From positions 620,001 through 684,000 of the forward strand of contig NZ_VMHP01000001.1 in NCBI RefSeq assembly GCF_008795985.1: a stretch of DNA of 64,000 nt, in the 5' to 3' direction. Source of the DNA: Marinobacter halotolerans. GTDB taxonomy: Bacteria; Pseudomonadota; Gammaproteobacteria; Pseudomonadales; Oleiphilaceae. Made by a program: the position numbers and the translations under genes. A model generated the notes under the pieces. That model was given only the letters and a program-made list of their open reading frames with translations, made no database searches and was not told the DNA's origin. Below are positions 50,628-59,957 of the stretch, in pieces; positions within the stretch are counted from its first letter, which is position 1; each line of letters starts with the position of its first letter.

Positions 50628-52568
50628 TCAGATCCTGAACTGAGCGGCGCTGGTTTTCAGGCCGTCGAGCGTCTGGCTGATCTGTGTGCTGGCATGATCC
50701 GAGCGCTCGATGGCCTCGACGGTTTCACCGAAAAGCGTTGAGATGTGGCTGACATTCACGCTGACTTCGCCGGCATGTCTGCCCTGCTCCCCGGCCGTCG
50801 CAGAGATCTCCAGTGCGCGACTCTGCAGACTGCCCAGCAGTTGTTGTATTTTCTCGAAGTGCTCATCCGCGCTTCTGAATTCGGTGGACGACGCGGCTAC
50901 ATCCGCCGAGACCTCCTCAATGGCCCGGACCGCCTGCTGGCTTCCCTGCTGCAGACGCTCGATAATCCCGTTGATTTCCGTGGTCGATTCCTGCGTGCGA
51001 CTGGCCAGGCTACGAACCTCGTCAGCGACGACCGCAAACCCGCGCCCGGCTTCGCCGGCGCGCGCGGCTTCAATCGCGGCATTCAGCGCCAGCAGGTTGG
51101 TCTGTTCGGCAATGGATCGAATCACCGCAAGCACTGAATCGATTTCACTGCTCTTCTGGTCCAGATCATTTACGGCCACTACTGCCTGTTCTACATTCCG
51201 CACAACCTGATCCAGGCGCTGACGCACATCGCGGGAGATTGCGGCGGTCGCCTCGCTCTCGGCATTGACGTTTTTCACATCACCTGCCACTTCGTGGATG
51301 CTCTCGGCGACGTCCGAAATACTGCCGGACATGCTGCTCATTACTTCGGTTACCTGCGCCACGTCGGTTTGCTGGCGATTGACCGCCGAGACTGCCTGGC
51401 GACTGATTTCGCCCTGCTCCCGGGCGCGTTCAACGGCCGTTTCGGCAGAGGACTTCACTTCCGACACCAGGGCCTGGATCCGGCCGATAAACTGGTTCAT
51501 GCCTTCAGCCATGTCGGTCAGTTCGTCTTTACCTTTCAAAGCGACACGTCGGGTCAGGTCTGCTTCGCCGTCGGCGATGCCCCAGATGGCAGAGTTCAGC
51601 CGCAGTACTTTAGGCAGGACACCGCCGCCAAGAATCGCAGCCACCAGAAGAACCAGTGCGATGGCGGACACGATGGACAAGACCGACAGTTTATTGGACA
51701 GCTCTGACGCTTCGTTATCCAGCGCCTGAACGGTGCTGCCAATGCGGGACTGGGTAGCGGTGCCCATTGCCGTGAGCTGGTCCTGCAGACGCTGGTTGAC
51801 GACCTCGGTTTCCGACGCCAGGGTCTGGCGGAGGGCATCAATACTGTTGTTGATGGTGGCACTGAATTCCTGCTCCAGCGCGGACAGATCCCGGTTGATG
51901 CCTTCCAGTGACAGGCCCAGTCGTAGCTGCCCGATAGCCGCGCCCTGGGGTTTGATATCCGCCGTAATAATCACCACGTTCGGATCCCGGCTGGCGGCAT
52001 CCAGAACCTTGTTGGCTGCACCACGACCTTCCCCCTGGTCCATAAGGGTGCGTACGCGATCGTCCGTGCGGTCGACGTAACGGGTCAGTCTTTCACCGTA
52101 TTGGTCATAGTAGATGGCAAACAATACCGATTCCCGGGCGTCGGCCAGTTCCACCAGGCCGGTCAGTTTGGGAATGTCCCGGTCCCAGATCAGCGGCGCA
52201 GCGACGGCCGCCATCACTTCGGCCAGGCCTTGTGCTTCTGCCATCACGGCCTCGCGGACATTACTGGCCACCCGTTCCTGCTGGGCCACCTGTTGACGTG
52301 TCAACTCGCCGGACAGCTCTGTTACCGTACGCTGCTGCATGGCCTCCAACCGGTTTCGCACGTCCGCGCGGGTCTCTCCAAAAGACTCGTTGACCTGGCT
52401 CCGGCTTTCTTCCAGCGCCTCACTGGCCGTCGCCACAAGCTGGTCCACCTGGTTACCGATCAGCCACTGGCTGAACAGAACCTGCACGACCCCGGCAACA
52501 ATCAGAATCAGGAATACGGGGCGTAAAAGCCGGCTGGTGACCAGCGCTTTGAAGAAGTGAGGAGTCAT
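50628..52568 (-). CDS. Methyl-accepting chemotaxis protein
   Basis: A 646-residue receptor: membrane helix at about residues 12-32, a periplasmic helical ligand region to about 300 ([28 protein letters not shown]), second helix ([20 protein letters not shown]), a HAMP domain and the long signalling coiled coil. The tip sequence [35 protein letters not shown] is the near-invariant MCP hairpin that binds CheW/CheA. The start at 52568 puts a helix just after [15 protein letters not shown]; the frame from 52673 is rejected. Its ligand is unknown. A short palindrome-free gap separates it from the DUF5666 gene. Confidence 0.9.
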   Translation of the reverse strand: MTPHFFKALVTSRLLRPVFLILIVAGVVQVLFSQWLIGNQVDQLVATASEALEESRSQVNESFGETRADVRNRLEAMQQRTVTELSGELTRQQVAQQERVASNVREAVMAEAQGLAEVMAAVAAPLIWDRDIPKLTGLVELADARESVLFAIYYDQYGERLTRYVDRTDDRVRTLMDQGEGRGAANKVLDAASRDPNVVIITADIKPQGAAIGQLRLGLSLEGINRDLSALEQEFSATINNSIDALRQTLASETEVVNQRLQDQLTAMGTATQSRIGSTVQALDNEASELSNKLSVLSIVSAIALVLLVAAILGGGVLPKVLRLNSAIWGIADGEADLTRRVALKGKDELTDMAEGMNQFIGRIQALVSEVKSSAETAVERAREQGEISRQAVSAVNRQQTDVAQVTEVMSSMSGSISDVAESIHEVAGDVKNVNAESEATAAISRDVRQRLDQVVRNVEQAVVAVNDLDQKSSEIDSVLAVIRSIAEQTNLLALNAAIEAARAGEAGRGFAVVADEVRSLASRTQESTTEINGIIERLQQGSQQAVRAIEEVSADVAASSTEFRSADEHFEKIQQLLGSLQSRALEISATAGEQGRHAGEVSVNVSHISTLFGETVEAIERSDHASTQISQTLDGLKTSAAQFRI

Positions 52569-52736
52569 GTTTCCCGGGTCCGGTTGGTGCGAGGTTAACC
52601 GGGTCGTGAAAAAGGAAAACGGCCCGGGCTTGGCTGTTTGTGAAATTACAGCAAGACCCAGACCATAGAGCATAGGCGGTTACGCTTTTTTACATAAAAG
52701 CGAGGCGGCTTAGAACTTCCGGAAACAACTCACAGG

Positions 52737-54266
52737 TTAGTTGTCACCTTCGTCCTCCAGTTCGATTTCGGAGGCGCGATATTGAACCCCGACGCCGGAA
52801 ACCGACTCGTACTCTACTTCCACGACAGGGTACTGATTCTGCCCGGGATCAATCAGTCCCGAGAGCTCGGCAGGAGTCGTGTCATCGTAGGCAGTGGAGG
52901 GTGCCTGTATGAGGACGCCAAGGACACTGATTGATTCATTGGCGAGGTCAATTTCCCGAAGTTTTCCTTCCAGCTCGAACGATAGAAGCGCGTCCTGTTC
53001 ATCGTCGATTTCGATCTTCACCGCTTCCAGGAAGATATTGCCGTTTTCTTCCCGCTCGATGCCTTCCACCTTTACGTCGAGACCATTACCCAATGCGTCC
53101 AGTAGCATCTCCCTGCTGGTCTGAAAGCCGTCATCGTCGTCTTCAAGAATGGTCAGCGGTGTGATTTGCGCCAGCACGCCGCCGACCCTGAAGGTGCCAG
53201 CTTGTCTATCCACCGCGCCCTCAATCGGTCCGTCAACTTCGGCATTGGCTTCCCGCAACTCGATTTCATCAGCATTGACGGAGCCATCGGGCTGATAGTC
53301 CCCTTCCACCTCAATCAGTAGTCCGGGCACCAGGTCGCTGGGCGCGAGTCCATCATCAAACTCGGTGTCGGACGTCACGTTGACGGTGATGCCGTTAATC
53401 GTGAAGCTGCTGCCATCGAAGGCATCGATCACCGGGCCGGTGAACTGGATATCGTCTTCTGTAGCGCGGCGATAGCGGCGACGGTCGTCCTGGCGGATTT
53501 CTTCGGCCGCAAACTGCCCTCCAACAAGCAGGCGTCCTTCTACCTCAACAAACACGCCGTCAGCGAGGTCAGCTCTGTTAAAGTTTTCAAATTGTACGGA
53601 CTGGTCGCACTGCACCGTGACGGTCCCGATTTCAAAGCTGCAGGGGGCAACAATGAAGTTTCTGATAGCGCCTTCCAGCTCAATCTCGTTTTCCGGGTCA
53701 GGCGCCCTGGCAACCCCTTCCTGGACGCGCACCAGGCTGGCCCGGAAATCCCCGTTAGGCAATCGCCAACCGCTGACCCGCACCACATCATTATCGGTGA
53801 AATCGGTAACGGGTTTACCCTTGATAACGGTTTGCCGATCAATATTTACGTTCAGTCCGAGAATCGAGATAACCGCTGTCTGGCTGGCCTCATTCCAGGC
53901 TTCGATCACGCTGATCGGGCCTCTGAGGGTGTCGTCGTATTCAAGCTCGGAGGCAGTACCCTCGCCATTCTGGCGCCATTCGCCATTCACTCGCAGGATC
54001 ATGCCCTCATCAAGATCGCCCTCGTTGAAGATCCCGTCATCGCTGTTCACCGCCCGGTTCAGAATGCCATCGGTGGAAAACCGTATGCCATTGACAAACA
54101 CGCTGCCGAAACCCGACACCGGCCCGACACTGGACCCGGTCCCGCGAATGCCGCCGTCAACCACCTGAAAATTACCCCCGGCTTCTCCTCCGCAGGCTGA
54201 AAGCAGGCCCACGGACAGAGCGCTCAATGAAAGGCGCGCAGCTGAAAGCAATGACTTCGGTTTCAT
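52737..54266 (-). CDS. DUF5666 lipoprotein
   Basis: A 509-residue predicted lipoprotein (lipobox LLSAC, cysteine near residue 25) followed by VDGGIRGTGSSVGPVSGFGSVFVNGIRF, the typical opening of DUF5666 proteins. The rest consists of repeated small beta domains of about 65-75 residues, each with a DGVFVEVEGRLL- or GLLIEVEGDYQPDG-like element followed by ADEIE, seen about five or six times. Acidic residues dominate. It overlaps the DUF6502 gene by 4 bp (ATGA), so both are translated from one message. Its function is unknown; a surface-exposed or metal-rich binding role is possible. Confidence 0.7.
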   Translation of the reverse strand: MKPKSLLSAARLSLSALSVGLLSACGGEAGGNFQVVDGGIRGTGSSVGPVSGFGSVFVNGIRFSTDGILNRAVNSDDGIFNEGDLDEGMILRVNGEWRQNGEGTASELEYDDTLRGPISVIEAWNEASQTAVISILGLNVNIDRQTVIKGKPVTDFTDNDVVRVSGWRLPNGDFRASLVRVQEGVARAPDPENEIELEGAIRNFIVAPCSFEIGTVTVQCDQSVQFENFNRADLADGVFVEVEGRLLVGGQFAAEEIRQDDRRRYRRATEDDIQFTGPVIDAFDGSSFTINGITVNVTSDTEFDDGLAPSDLVPGLLIEVEGDYQPDGSVNADEIELREANAEVDGPIEGAVDRQAGTFRVGGVLAQITPLTILEDDDDGFQTSREMLLDALGNGLDVKVEGIEREENGNIFLEAVKIEIDDEQDALLSFELEGKLREIDLANESISVLGVLIQAPSTAYDDTTPAELSGLIDPGQNQYPVVEVEYESVSGVGVQYRASEIELEDEGDN

Positions 54267-55138
54267 GTGTGTTTCTCCCTGGTATTCTGCTTTCCACTCT
54301 CGACCGGCTGAACCGGGTCCTCGAAATAGAAGATCCCGACACCGGTTCTCACCGCATCTTCGGACACTTCGCCCTGGCCGTGGCTGGCGATGTCACGGTC
54401 ATGGGGCGCCAGCCATCCGTCCAGTTGTTCCAGCAATTCCTGGGACTGTTGGGCCGCGAACTGTCGCCAGCGTTCCATCACCTCCGGCGGGATATTGTTA
54501 TACACCAGGGTTCGCTGGAACAGGGGCTGGCTGTCGGGCCGGCTTCCGGTCAGGTTGTGATCGATGGTTGCTATAAGATCTGATACGTCCTCGCCGAAGA
54601 TTCCGAGCATTTCCTCGCTGTCCCCTGCCGGCACATAGGCCCGTTGACGCAGAGCGAGCTTATCCTCTCCATCGGTGGCCACGACGCCGACCCGCACCAA
54701 TTCTTCGAGAACCGCCCGGGGCGTCATATCGCCACTGTAGAGGCGGACCAGTTCGCTAAAGCTGGAACTGCCGTCGAACGGAAGCTTTCGCGGTTCACCG
54801 CTCTCCGTGCAAAAAACCGGGTCGTGAACCCAGCCGGAAACCACTCGGGAAGCCCGGTTTTCCTGCCTTTTGCCCGCTGCGATCTGGTCGTCCCCTGCCA
54901 GAATTTCCCGCTGTTTCTTCACTTCCTTGCGGGTAAGCCCGGTCATGACCGCCGCGCGGGAATCCGTGGGCTTTTTGCGGGCGTCGGCAAAATCTTCCAT
55001 TGCAGCATCCACATAGGCGCGCTTCACCAGCTCTGCGAACTCCGCAAAAGGAATACCGTTGCGCAGCAGCAGGCGAGCCAGGGGGCGCAGAATGCGATAC
55101 AGCGCCCGGCGCAGAGGGTTGTTATCAGGTTCTTTCAT
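54263..55138 (-). CDS. DUF6502 family protein
   Basis: A 291-residue soluble protein, beginning RRALYRILRPLARLLLRNGIPFAEFAELVKRAYVDAA, the helical start of the DUF6502 family, with GLTRKEVKKQREIL resembling a helix-turn-helix segment near residue 70. The second half (SSFSELVRLYSGDMTPRAVLEELVRVGVVAT) looks like a winged region. A DNA-binding role is a reasonable guess. A TGGGA-N6-TCCCA dyad lies 4-19 bp before its start codon, over the ribosome site, so autoregulation is likely. It is translationally coupled to the DUF5666 gene downstream. Confidence 0.65.
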   Translation of the reverse strand: MKEPDNNPLRRALYRILRPLARLLLRNGIPFAEFAELVKRAYVDAAMEDFADARKKPTDSRAAVMTGLTRKEVKKQREILAGDDQIAAGKRQENRASRVVSGWVHDPVFCTESGEPRKLPFDGSSSFSELVRLYSGDMTPRAVLEELVRVGVVATDGEDKLALRQRAYVPAGDSEEMLGIFGEDVSDLIATIDHNLTGSRPDSQPLFQRTLVYNNIPPEVMERWRQFAAQQSQELLEQLDGWLAPHDRDIASHGQGEVSEDAVRTGVGIFYFEDPVQPVESGKQNTREKHT

Positions 55139-55141
55139 ATT

Positions 55142-55157
55142 TGGGATTGTATTCCCA
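55142..55157. promoter_or_regulatory. Shared dyad operator 1 (TGGGA-N6-TCCCA), before DUF6502
   Basis: TGGGATTGTATTCCCA is a 5-bp palindrome separated by 6 AT-rich bases, adjoining the DUF6502 start codon on its upstream side. The same motif with the same 6-bp spacing recurs twice upstream of the second DUF5666 gene. Confidence 0.65.
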
Positions 55158-55216
55158 TCGCGACATCAAAAGCCAGAAACCCCGGGCAGGCGCTGGCCTG
55201 CCCGGGCATTTTCCGG

Positions 55217-56704
55217 TCAGTCGTCGGAATCGTCGTTGTCACTGTCGTTACTGTCGTCGTTGTCGTCGTCAGTGTCGTCGTCGTCAATCTCGAGATCCTC
55301 CGTCAGCTGATACTGGCCGCCGGCGGTCATCATGTACTCCGCTTCCACCCTGCTGCCTGCGGTGGCGCCGGAGGTGCTATAGCCATTGAGCAGAATTTCC
55401 AGGTTCATCAGCGTAATGGAAACCGGGCCGACGGCACTGGCCCGGGCTTCCAGTTCGTAGTCGTCGTCGTCATCATCGTCTTCCCGTTCAATGCTGAAGG
55501 CCTCGAGAAAACCACCTCCGCTGTTGCGCTGACGTCCCTCGATCTCCAGATAGTCACCGACGCTCAGGCTCTGGATGTCCTGGACCCGGCTGCGGCGATC
55601 GTCATCGTCATCATCGTCGTCATCGATAAGGGTATTGCCGGTGAGCTGAACACGAACGCCACTGACCATCAGCGACTCATCTGTCAGATCAATGGATTCG
55701 ATACGGCCATCCAGTTCGGCATCCGACTCCTGGCCCTCGATTTCTTCAGCCACAAGTACGCCATTGCGGAAATCTCCTTCAACCTTGACGAATACGCCAT
55801 CGGCCAGGCTGTTACGGCCGATATCGTCAAACTCTGTGCCGGACGTTACCCGGACCGTCACGCCGTTAATCGAGAACTGCTGACTGGCGGCATCGAAGTC
55901 ATAGATGGTTCCCGATATTTCCACATCGTCGTTGTCATCGAACAGATCGTCTTCGTCGTCGATTTCCTCGGCAATGATGACGCCGCCACTAAGGCGACCC
56001 TCCACCTCGACCGCGAGGCCATTGGCCAGGTCGTCGAGGGAGAAATCATCGTCACCGGTTGCGCTGGTGTAATCGACCGGGAAACCGTTGATGGTGAAGG
56101 TCTCTGCGCTTGTATCCAGATTGGCGACAATGCCTTCAATTTCCACTTCGTTGTCATCATCGAATTCGAGACCGATGGCGCGGGCACCGACATAGCTGGC
56201 CCGGAAGCTGCCATCGTCAAGACGCCAGGCGCTGATGCGCACACGGTAACCCTGCGGATTGGCAGCAAGGGCAGTTGGTGTGGCACCACGGAATACCGTC
56301 TTACTATCCAGGGCAATGGTCTGACCGAGGAGTGTCAGGGTTCCGCTACGGGCCGCATCGTCCCAGCTCATACCGGACACCGGCCCCCGCAGTGTGTCGT
56401 CGTAGCGTATCCGGTCGGCACGGCCTTCGCCGCGGTCATCCCAATCGCCGTCAACCTTGAGGATCATTCCCTTGCGGAGCTGATCCTCCCGCTCGAACCC
56501 ATCGTCGCTTTCCACGCTGCCATTGGTGGAAAACCGGGTGCCGTTGACATAAACGCTGCCAAACCCCGACACCGCGCCGACGCTGGTACCGGAGGACGTG
56601 CCGCTGCCGGATGAACCCCCGGAGCCACCACAGGCCACAAGCGTTCCGGCAACCGCGCCGGTCATTGCCAACTTTATCGATAAAGCGAGTGCGTTGCGTT
56701 TCAT
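55217..56704 (-). CDS. DUF5666 lipoprotein, second copy, very acidic
   Basis: A 495-residue lipoprotein (signal MKRNALALSIKLAMTGAVAG, lipobox LVAC with cysteine at residue 25) then GTSSGTSVGAVSGFGSVYVNGTRF, homologous to the first DUF5666 protein at 52737. It carries the same repeated beta elements (LAVEVEGRLSGGVIIAEEI, DGVFVKVEGDFRNGVLVAEEI), runs of eight aspartates (two sites) and a D/N/S-rich tail ending DNDDSDD. These acidic runs may bind calcium or keep the protein soluble outside the cell. Its own promoter region contains two dyad operators. The paralogue pair suggests a local duplication. Confidence 0.7.
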   Translation of the reverse strand: MKRNALALSIKLAMTGAVAGTLVACGGSGGSSGSGTSSGTSVGAVSGFGSVYVNGTRFSTNGSVESDDGFEREDQLRKGMILKVDGDWDDRGEGRADRIRYDDTLRGPVSGMSWDDAARSGTLTLLGQTIALDSKTVFRGATPTALAANPQGYRVRISAWRLDDGSFRASYVGARAIGLEFDDDNEVEIEGIVANLDTSAETFTINGFPVDYTSATGDDDFSLDDLANGLAVEVEGRLSGGVIIAEEIDDEDDLFDDNDDVEISGTIYDFDAASQQFSINGVTVRVTSGTEFDDIGRNSLADGVFVKVEGDFRNGVLVAEEIEGQESDAELDGRIESIDLTDESLMVSGVRVQLTGNTLIDDDDDDDDDRRSRVQDIQSLSVGDYLEIEGRQRNSGGGFLEAFSIEREDDDDDDDYELEARASAVGPVSITLMNLEILLNGYSTSGATAGSRVEAEYMMTAGGQYQLTEDLEIDDDDTDDDNDDSNDSDNDDSDD

Positions 56705-56741
56705 TGTTCTTCTCCAGGCTCTGTTCGTCTGTCTTTACTTC

Positions 56742-56763
56742 AATTGGGATATTTTTCCCAATT
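56742..56763. promoter_or_regulatory. Shared dyad operator 2
   Basis: AATTGGGA-N6-TCCCAATT, an 8-bp perfect dyad, 38 bp upstream of the second DUF5666 start. The centre is 27 bp from that of operator 3, about 2.5 helical turns. Confidence 0.7.
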
Positions 56764-56771
56764 ACTGTATT

Positions 56772-56787
56772 TGGGAATATATTCCCA
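56772..56787. promoter_or_regulatory. Shared dyad operator 3
   Basis: TGGGAATATATTCCCA, with the same half-sites and 6-bp spacing as operators 1 and 2. Together with operator 2 it could hold two dimers over the DUF5666 promoter. Confidence 0.7.
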
Positions 56788-56835
56788 TTTTTAGAGCCTG
56801 TCCACTTTTTGAACAAAATATTTTATGGGCGCTCT

Positions 56836-57210
56836 TCAGTACGCCCGGGCATGCCGCGCACCGTCGGCCCCATGAAAGAGATGAACGACAGCCTGTTCGG
56901 GAACGTAAGCACTGCGGCGCAACATAATGCGGTCGTCGTCAGTCAGCTCAACCACGCCTTTACGAAGCAGCTCATTACGCACAACGGCTGGCGAGAGCAG
57001 AGAATCACACTGGTACACCAGGCGATCAAAGCCGTTCTCTTTGTCACCGTATGCCCGCAACAAACGGGGCTCGTTGTCGGCGCCTAGAAAATGTTCATTG
57101 CGAATCCAGTGCCGGATAACGTTCCGGCAAGGTCTGGACAGAAGAGCATTGACGAGTTCGGCGGGCTGCCAGTGAAATTTGGTTTGTGAACAGACCTCAA
57201 GATGTTTCAT
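56836..57210 (-). CDS. Short DUF6502-like protein (C-terminal half only)
   Basis: A 124-residue protein. CRNVIRHWIRNEHFLGADNEPRLLRAYG resembles the SGWVHDPVFCTESGEPRKLPF region of the DUF6502 protein at 54263, and PAVVRNELLRKGVVELTDDDRIMLRRSAYVPE matches its PRAVLEELVRVGVVATDGEDKLALRQRAYVP. The N-terminal helix-turn-helix half is missing, so it is either a truncated paralogue or a natural short form. The start at 57210 has GGAGA 7 nt upstream; the frame from 57261 is rejected. It precedes the second DUF5666 gene by 131 bp with two dyad operators between. Confidence 0.6.
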   Translation of the reverse strand: MKHLEVCSQTKFHWQPAELVNALLSRPCRNVIRHWIRNEHFLGADNEPRLLRAYGDKENGFDRLVYQCDSLLSPAVVRNELLRKGVVELTDDDRIMLRRSAYVPEQAVVHLFHGADGARHARAY

Positions 57211-57357
57211 CTCTGTTCTCCGTTGATTCGTCAGGGTGTTTGCTACTGACAACGACGGCACTGGCCGTTTTATTCCCGGAAGTGACAGAATGATTTGTGA
57301 ACTTTCCTGACAGGCCCGCGTAACCTTATGACCACGCGCACAAAACAGGTGAAACCA

Positions 57358-57525
57358 ATGCTGGGATTTCTGAAAGGCGATCCGAAGAAGAAGTTGCAGA
57401 AAGAATACGAAGCTAAGTTACAGAAGGCACTCCATGCCCAGCGCAATGGGGACTTGCGGACCCACGGTACGCTGATGGAAGAAGCCGAAAAGATTTACGA
57501 GGAAATTCAGAAGCTGAACAAATAA
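57358..57525 (+). CDS. DUF6435 family small protein
   Basis: A 55-residue protein: MLGFLKGDPKKKLQKEYEAK then LQKALHAQRNGDLRTHGTLM and a helical charged end EEAEKIYEEIQKLNK. The pattern matches DUF6435, a short gammaproteobacterial family of unknown function. The start at 57358 has AGGTG 7 nt upstream; a longer frame from 57328 adds ten residues. It stands alone, divergent from the short DUF6502-like gene, with hairpin structure C just after it. Confidence 0.75.
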   Translation: MLGFLKGDPKKKLQKEYEAKLQKALHAQRNGDLRTHGTLMEEAEKIYEEIQKLNK

Positions 57526-57552
57526 CAGCTCTATATCCTTGGCGGGCGGGTC

Positions 57553-57655
57553 GGCAGGCATACCCCTGCTCAAAACACGCCCGTAAATACGTCCCTGTAG
57601 GGCTCGGTCGCGCCATCCCTGGCGCTCTACGGTTTTGCACAGGGGTATGCCTGCC
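57553..57655. repeat. Conserved-core, variable-arm structure C (between DUF6435 and cbpM)
   Basis: Arms 57553-57576 (GGCAGGCATACCCCTG then CT, CAAAAC) and 57632-57655 pair over 24 positions with a 2-base mismatch. The 55-nt core keeps two hairpins in the same places, the second being GCGCCATCCCTGGCGC, whose bases differ from A and B yet still pair. It is the most diverged of the four. Confidence 0.85.
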
Positions 57656-57665
57656 AACCTACTGG

Positions 57666-58010
57666 CTAAGTATCGCTCATAAAGTGACGGAGCTGCCGAT
57701 TGAGACGATCGACCTCCCGCCGCATTTCCTGAACCTCGTCCAGAAGTTCCAGCGACATGGCCAGCCCGGGCAGGTTCATTTTCAGATCCCGCTGCAGGCG
57801 TTGGGCCTTTCGTAAACGGGCCAGCGCCTGAAGATCAAACTGCCACTGTCGAGCGTCGGGCGAATCGTCTACCGGCGCAATAACCCCGTAGTTCACCAGC
57901 TTGATTACGAACTCCGCATGGCAATCCCCACGCTCGCAGACTTCCCGCAGGGTGAACGTAGCGTTCGGTTCTACCAGTTCGACGCTCAGAATGTGGTCTC
58001 TGTCAGTCAT
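57666..58010 (-). CDS. cbpM: Chaperone modulatory protein CbpM
   Basis: A 114-residue MerR-like winged helix plus coiled coil, without a ligand domain: LREVCERGDCHAEFVIKLVNYGVIAP is the helix-turn-helix-like start and LLDEVQEMRREVDRLNRQLRHF the C-terminal coiled coil. CbpM binds the J-domain of CbpA and blocks its co-chaperone action. It follows cbpA by 13 bp on the same strand, the usual cbpA-cbpM operon. The size matches the E. coli protein (101 residues) with a small extension. Confidence 0.9.
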   Translation of the reverse strand: MTDRDHILSVELVEPNATFTLREVCERGDCHAEFVIKLVNYGVIAPVDDSPDARQWQFDLQALARLRKAQRLQRDLKMNLPGLAMSLELLDEVQEMRREVDRLNRQLRHFMSDT

Positions 58011-58023
58011 CCTTCACCCCCGC

Positions 58024-59007
58024 CTACACGTGCAGTTTGCTGCGTGGATTGAAGCCTTTTTCGGCCTCGGCCAGTTTCCTGTAGAGCCTTTCAGCCTCCT
58101 CGGAATGCCGCTCGGGCATGGCGACCTGCAGAATCACAATCTGGTCGCCAGGATGCTTGCCGGGCAGGCCCTTGCCTTTTAAGCGAAGCCGGCTGCCACT
58201 GGAAGAGCCCTTGGGGACTTTCACGTTTACCTTGGAGCCCACGGTGGGCACCGTGATCGAGCCACCCAGGGCTGCTTCCCAGGGGGCAACGGGCACGGTA
58301 ATGACGATATCCCGGCCCTCAATAGTAAAGTGTGGATGCGGCGCGTATTCCACTTCGATGAACAGATCGCCGTTCTCCGCACCGCCAACGCCGGGCGCAC
58401 CCTGGCCTTTCAGGCGAATATGCTGGCCTTCTTTCATGCCGGCGGGGATCTTCACCTTCAGGGTTTTCTGGCGCTGCATCACCCGGCCATTGGCGTCGGG
58501 TTCCTGAACGTTGAAAGTGACCTGTTTCTCGCAGCCGTGAAATGCCTCTTCCAGGAACAGCGCCAGCCTGGCGTGAACGTCTTCACCCCGCATACGCATG
58601 GAATGCCGCTGGCCGCCGAAGCCGCCGCCAAAGCCAGAACCGAAACCGGCACCGGCGCGACGGCCACCACCGAAGATTTCTTCAAAGAAGTCACTGAACT
58701 GCCCGGCATCGGCTTCGGTGTAGCCACCGCCGCCAAAGCCGGAAGCACTTTCCCAGCCTGGAGGACGCTGGAACGATCCGTCTTTGCGGGCACCGTACTT
58801 CTTCAGCTCGTCGTATTCTGCGCGCTTTTCAGGGTCTTTCAATACCTCATAGGCCTCGCCAACGTCCTTGAATTTATCGGCGGCATTGTCTTCCTTGCTG
58901 ACGTCCGGATGGTATTTCCGGGCCAGTTTGCGGTAGGCCTTCTTGATTTCCTCGGGGGAGGCAGACTCGCTCACACCCAAGACGGCGTAATAGTCTTTAA
59001 AGTCCAT
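58024..59007 (-). CDS. cbpA: Curved-DNA-binding co-chaperone CbpA (DnaJ homologue)
   Basis: A 327-residue J-protein. The J-domain (about residues 1-70) contains RKYHPDV, the HPD needed to stimulate DnaK; a Gly/Phe-rich linker ([20 protein letters not shown]) follows, then the two C-terminal beta-domains ([22 protein letters not shown]). There is no zinc-finger CxxCxGxG region, which separates CbpA from DnaJ. The start at 59007 has GAGGAAACGA upstream; the frame from 59019 adds four residues. The next gene is divergent. It works as a DnaK co-chaperone and a DNA-binding protein in stationary phase. Confidence 0.9.
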   Translation of the reverse strand: MDFKDYYAVLGVSESASPEEIKKAYRKLARKYHPDVSKEDNAADKFKDVGEAYEVLKDPEKRAEYDELKKYGARKDGSFQRPPGWESASGFGGGGYTEADAGQFSDFFEEIFGGGRRAGAGFGSGFGGGFGGQRHSMRMRGEDVHARLALFLEEAFHGCEKQVTFNVQEPDANGRVMQRQKTLKVKIPAGMKEGQHIRLKGQGAPGVGGAENGDLFIEVEYAPHPHFTIEGRDIVITVPVAPWEAALGGSITVPTVGSKVNVKVPKGSSSGSRLRLKGKGLPGKHPGDQIVILQVAMPERHSEEAERLYRKLAEAEKGFNPRSKLHV

Positions 59008-59204
59008 TCGTTTCCTCACACCTGCCAGGAGTCATGCTTATTTAATCTGTAGCTACTCCTATATTTGATGACAAAGTGAAAATTACAAGGTGGCGGGTAT
59101 CCGGATTGATGCTTATCGGCACAATGGCGGTGCAATCTTGTTTTCTACCCACGCCCTGCCCTAGGCTGTGACGATTGGAAGCAGCGCAGAGGACATTGTC
59201 CATC

Positions 59205-59957
59205 ATGCAAGAATCGGAGCTGGAGCGAAGGGCTGGCTGGAAAAGCTCTCCCCTGATCGGGATGTTGGCCAGCATTGCGTTCGTCGGCGTTATTCTTGCG
59301 ATCCTGTATTCCCTGGGCATCCATGAGCGGGTCGTGGTGATGCTTCAGTGGTTTGAAGCTCAGGGCGCCTGGGCTGCGCTTCTTTTCATTCTGCTGATGA
59401 TGGTGACCGTGGTTGCCCTGCTCCCGGGCTTTCTGTTCACCACCGGTGCCGGCTTCGTGTTTGGTGTCTTCGAAGGCACCGTCTATGTGGTTGCGGGTAC
59501 GGTCCTTGGAGCTGCTATTGCATTCCTGATATCTCGGCACCTTTTCGGAGACCGAGCAAAAGAGTTCGTGATGGCCAGGGCCCGCCTGCGACTGATGAGC
59601 AATGAGCTGACGCCCCACGGCTGGAAGATTGTACTTCTGACCCGGCTTATTCCGTTTTTCCCCGGCAAGCTTTCCAACTATTTCTTCGGCCTGACCCGCT
59701 TCTCGTTCCGGGGTTTTGTCGGCGGCTCCGCCGTGGGCCTTATCCCGTTCTCGCTCCACAACGTCTACCTGGGATCCATCGCCGCAGATCTGACGGTTCT
59801 TGGCGTCCGGGAAACCGGCCGGTCACCCCTTGAATGGGCCATTTACGGTGCGGGCTTTGCCGGCACGGTGCTGGCAGTGATCTACCTGAATATCCTGGCG
59901 CGGCGAGCGCTGGCCAAATACACAGACGAGGACCATAGCCTGGAGATTAAACAGTGA
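59205..59957 (+). CDS. TVP38/TMEM64 family membrane protein
   Basis: A 250-residue protein with about six helices. MVTVVALLPGFLFTTGAGFVFGVFEGTVYVVAGTVLGA and the later RLIPFFPGKLSNYFFGLTRFSFRGFVGGSAVGLIPF are the paired half-helix motifs of the SNARE-associated/DedA-TVP38 superfamily, thought to scramble or transport lipids. The start at 59205 is used; an upstream in-frame TTG at 59175 is possible. The stop overlaps the next gene by 4 bp (GTGA), coupling it to a glycoside hydrolase-like protein. About 200 bp upstream, toward cbpA, holds the two divergent promoters, which I cannot place precisely. Confidence 0.85.
   Translation: MQESELERRAGWKSSPLIGMLASIAFVGVILAILYSLGIHERVVVMLQWFEAQGAWAALLFILLMMVTVVALLPGFLFTTGAGFVFGVFEGTVYVVAGTVLGAAIAFLISRHLFGDRAKEFVMARARLRLMSNELTPHGWKIVLLTRLIPFFPGKLSNYFFGLTRFSFRGFVGGSAVGLIPFSLHNVYLGSIAADLTVLGVRETGRSPLEWAIYGAGFAGTVLAVIYLNILARRALAKYTDEDHSLEIKQ

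Noticed and set aside
54644..56614. A 656-codon open frame on the plus strand opposite the DUF5666/DUF6502 genes
   Set aside because: It is antisense to lipoproteins with signal peptides and repeats that match on the minus strand; the GC-rich and Asp-rich codons leave the complementary frame open. No protein-like pattern of its own.
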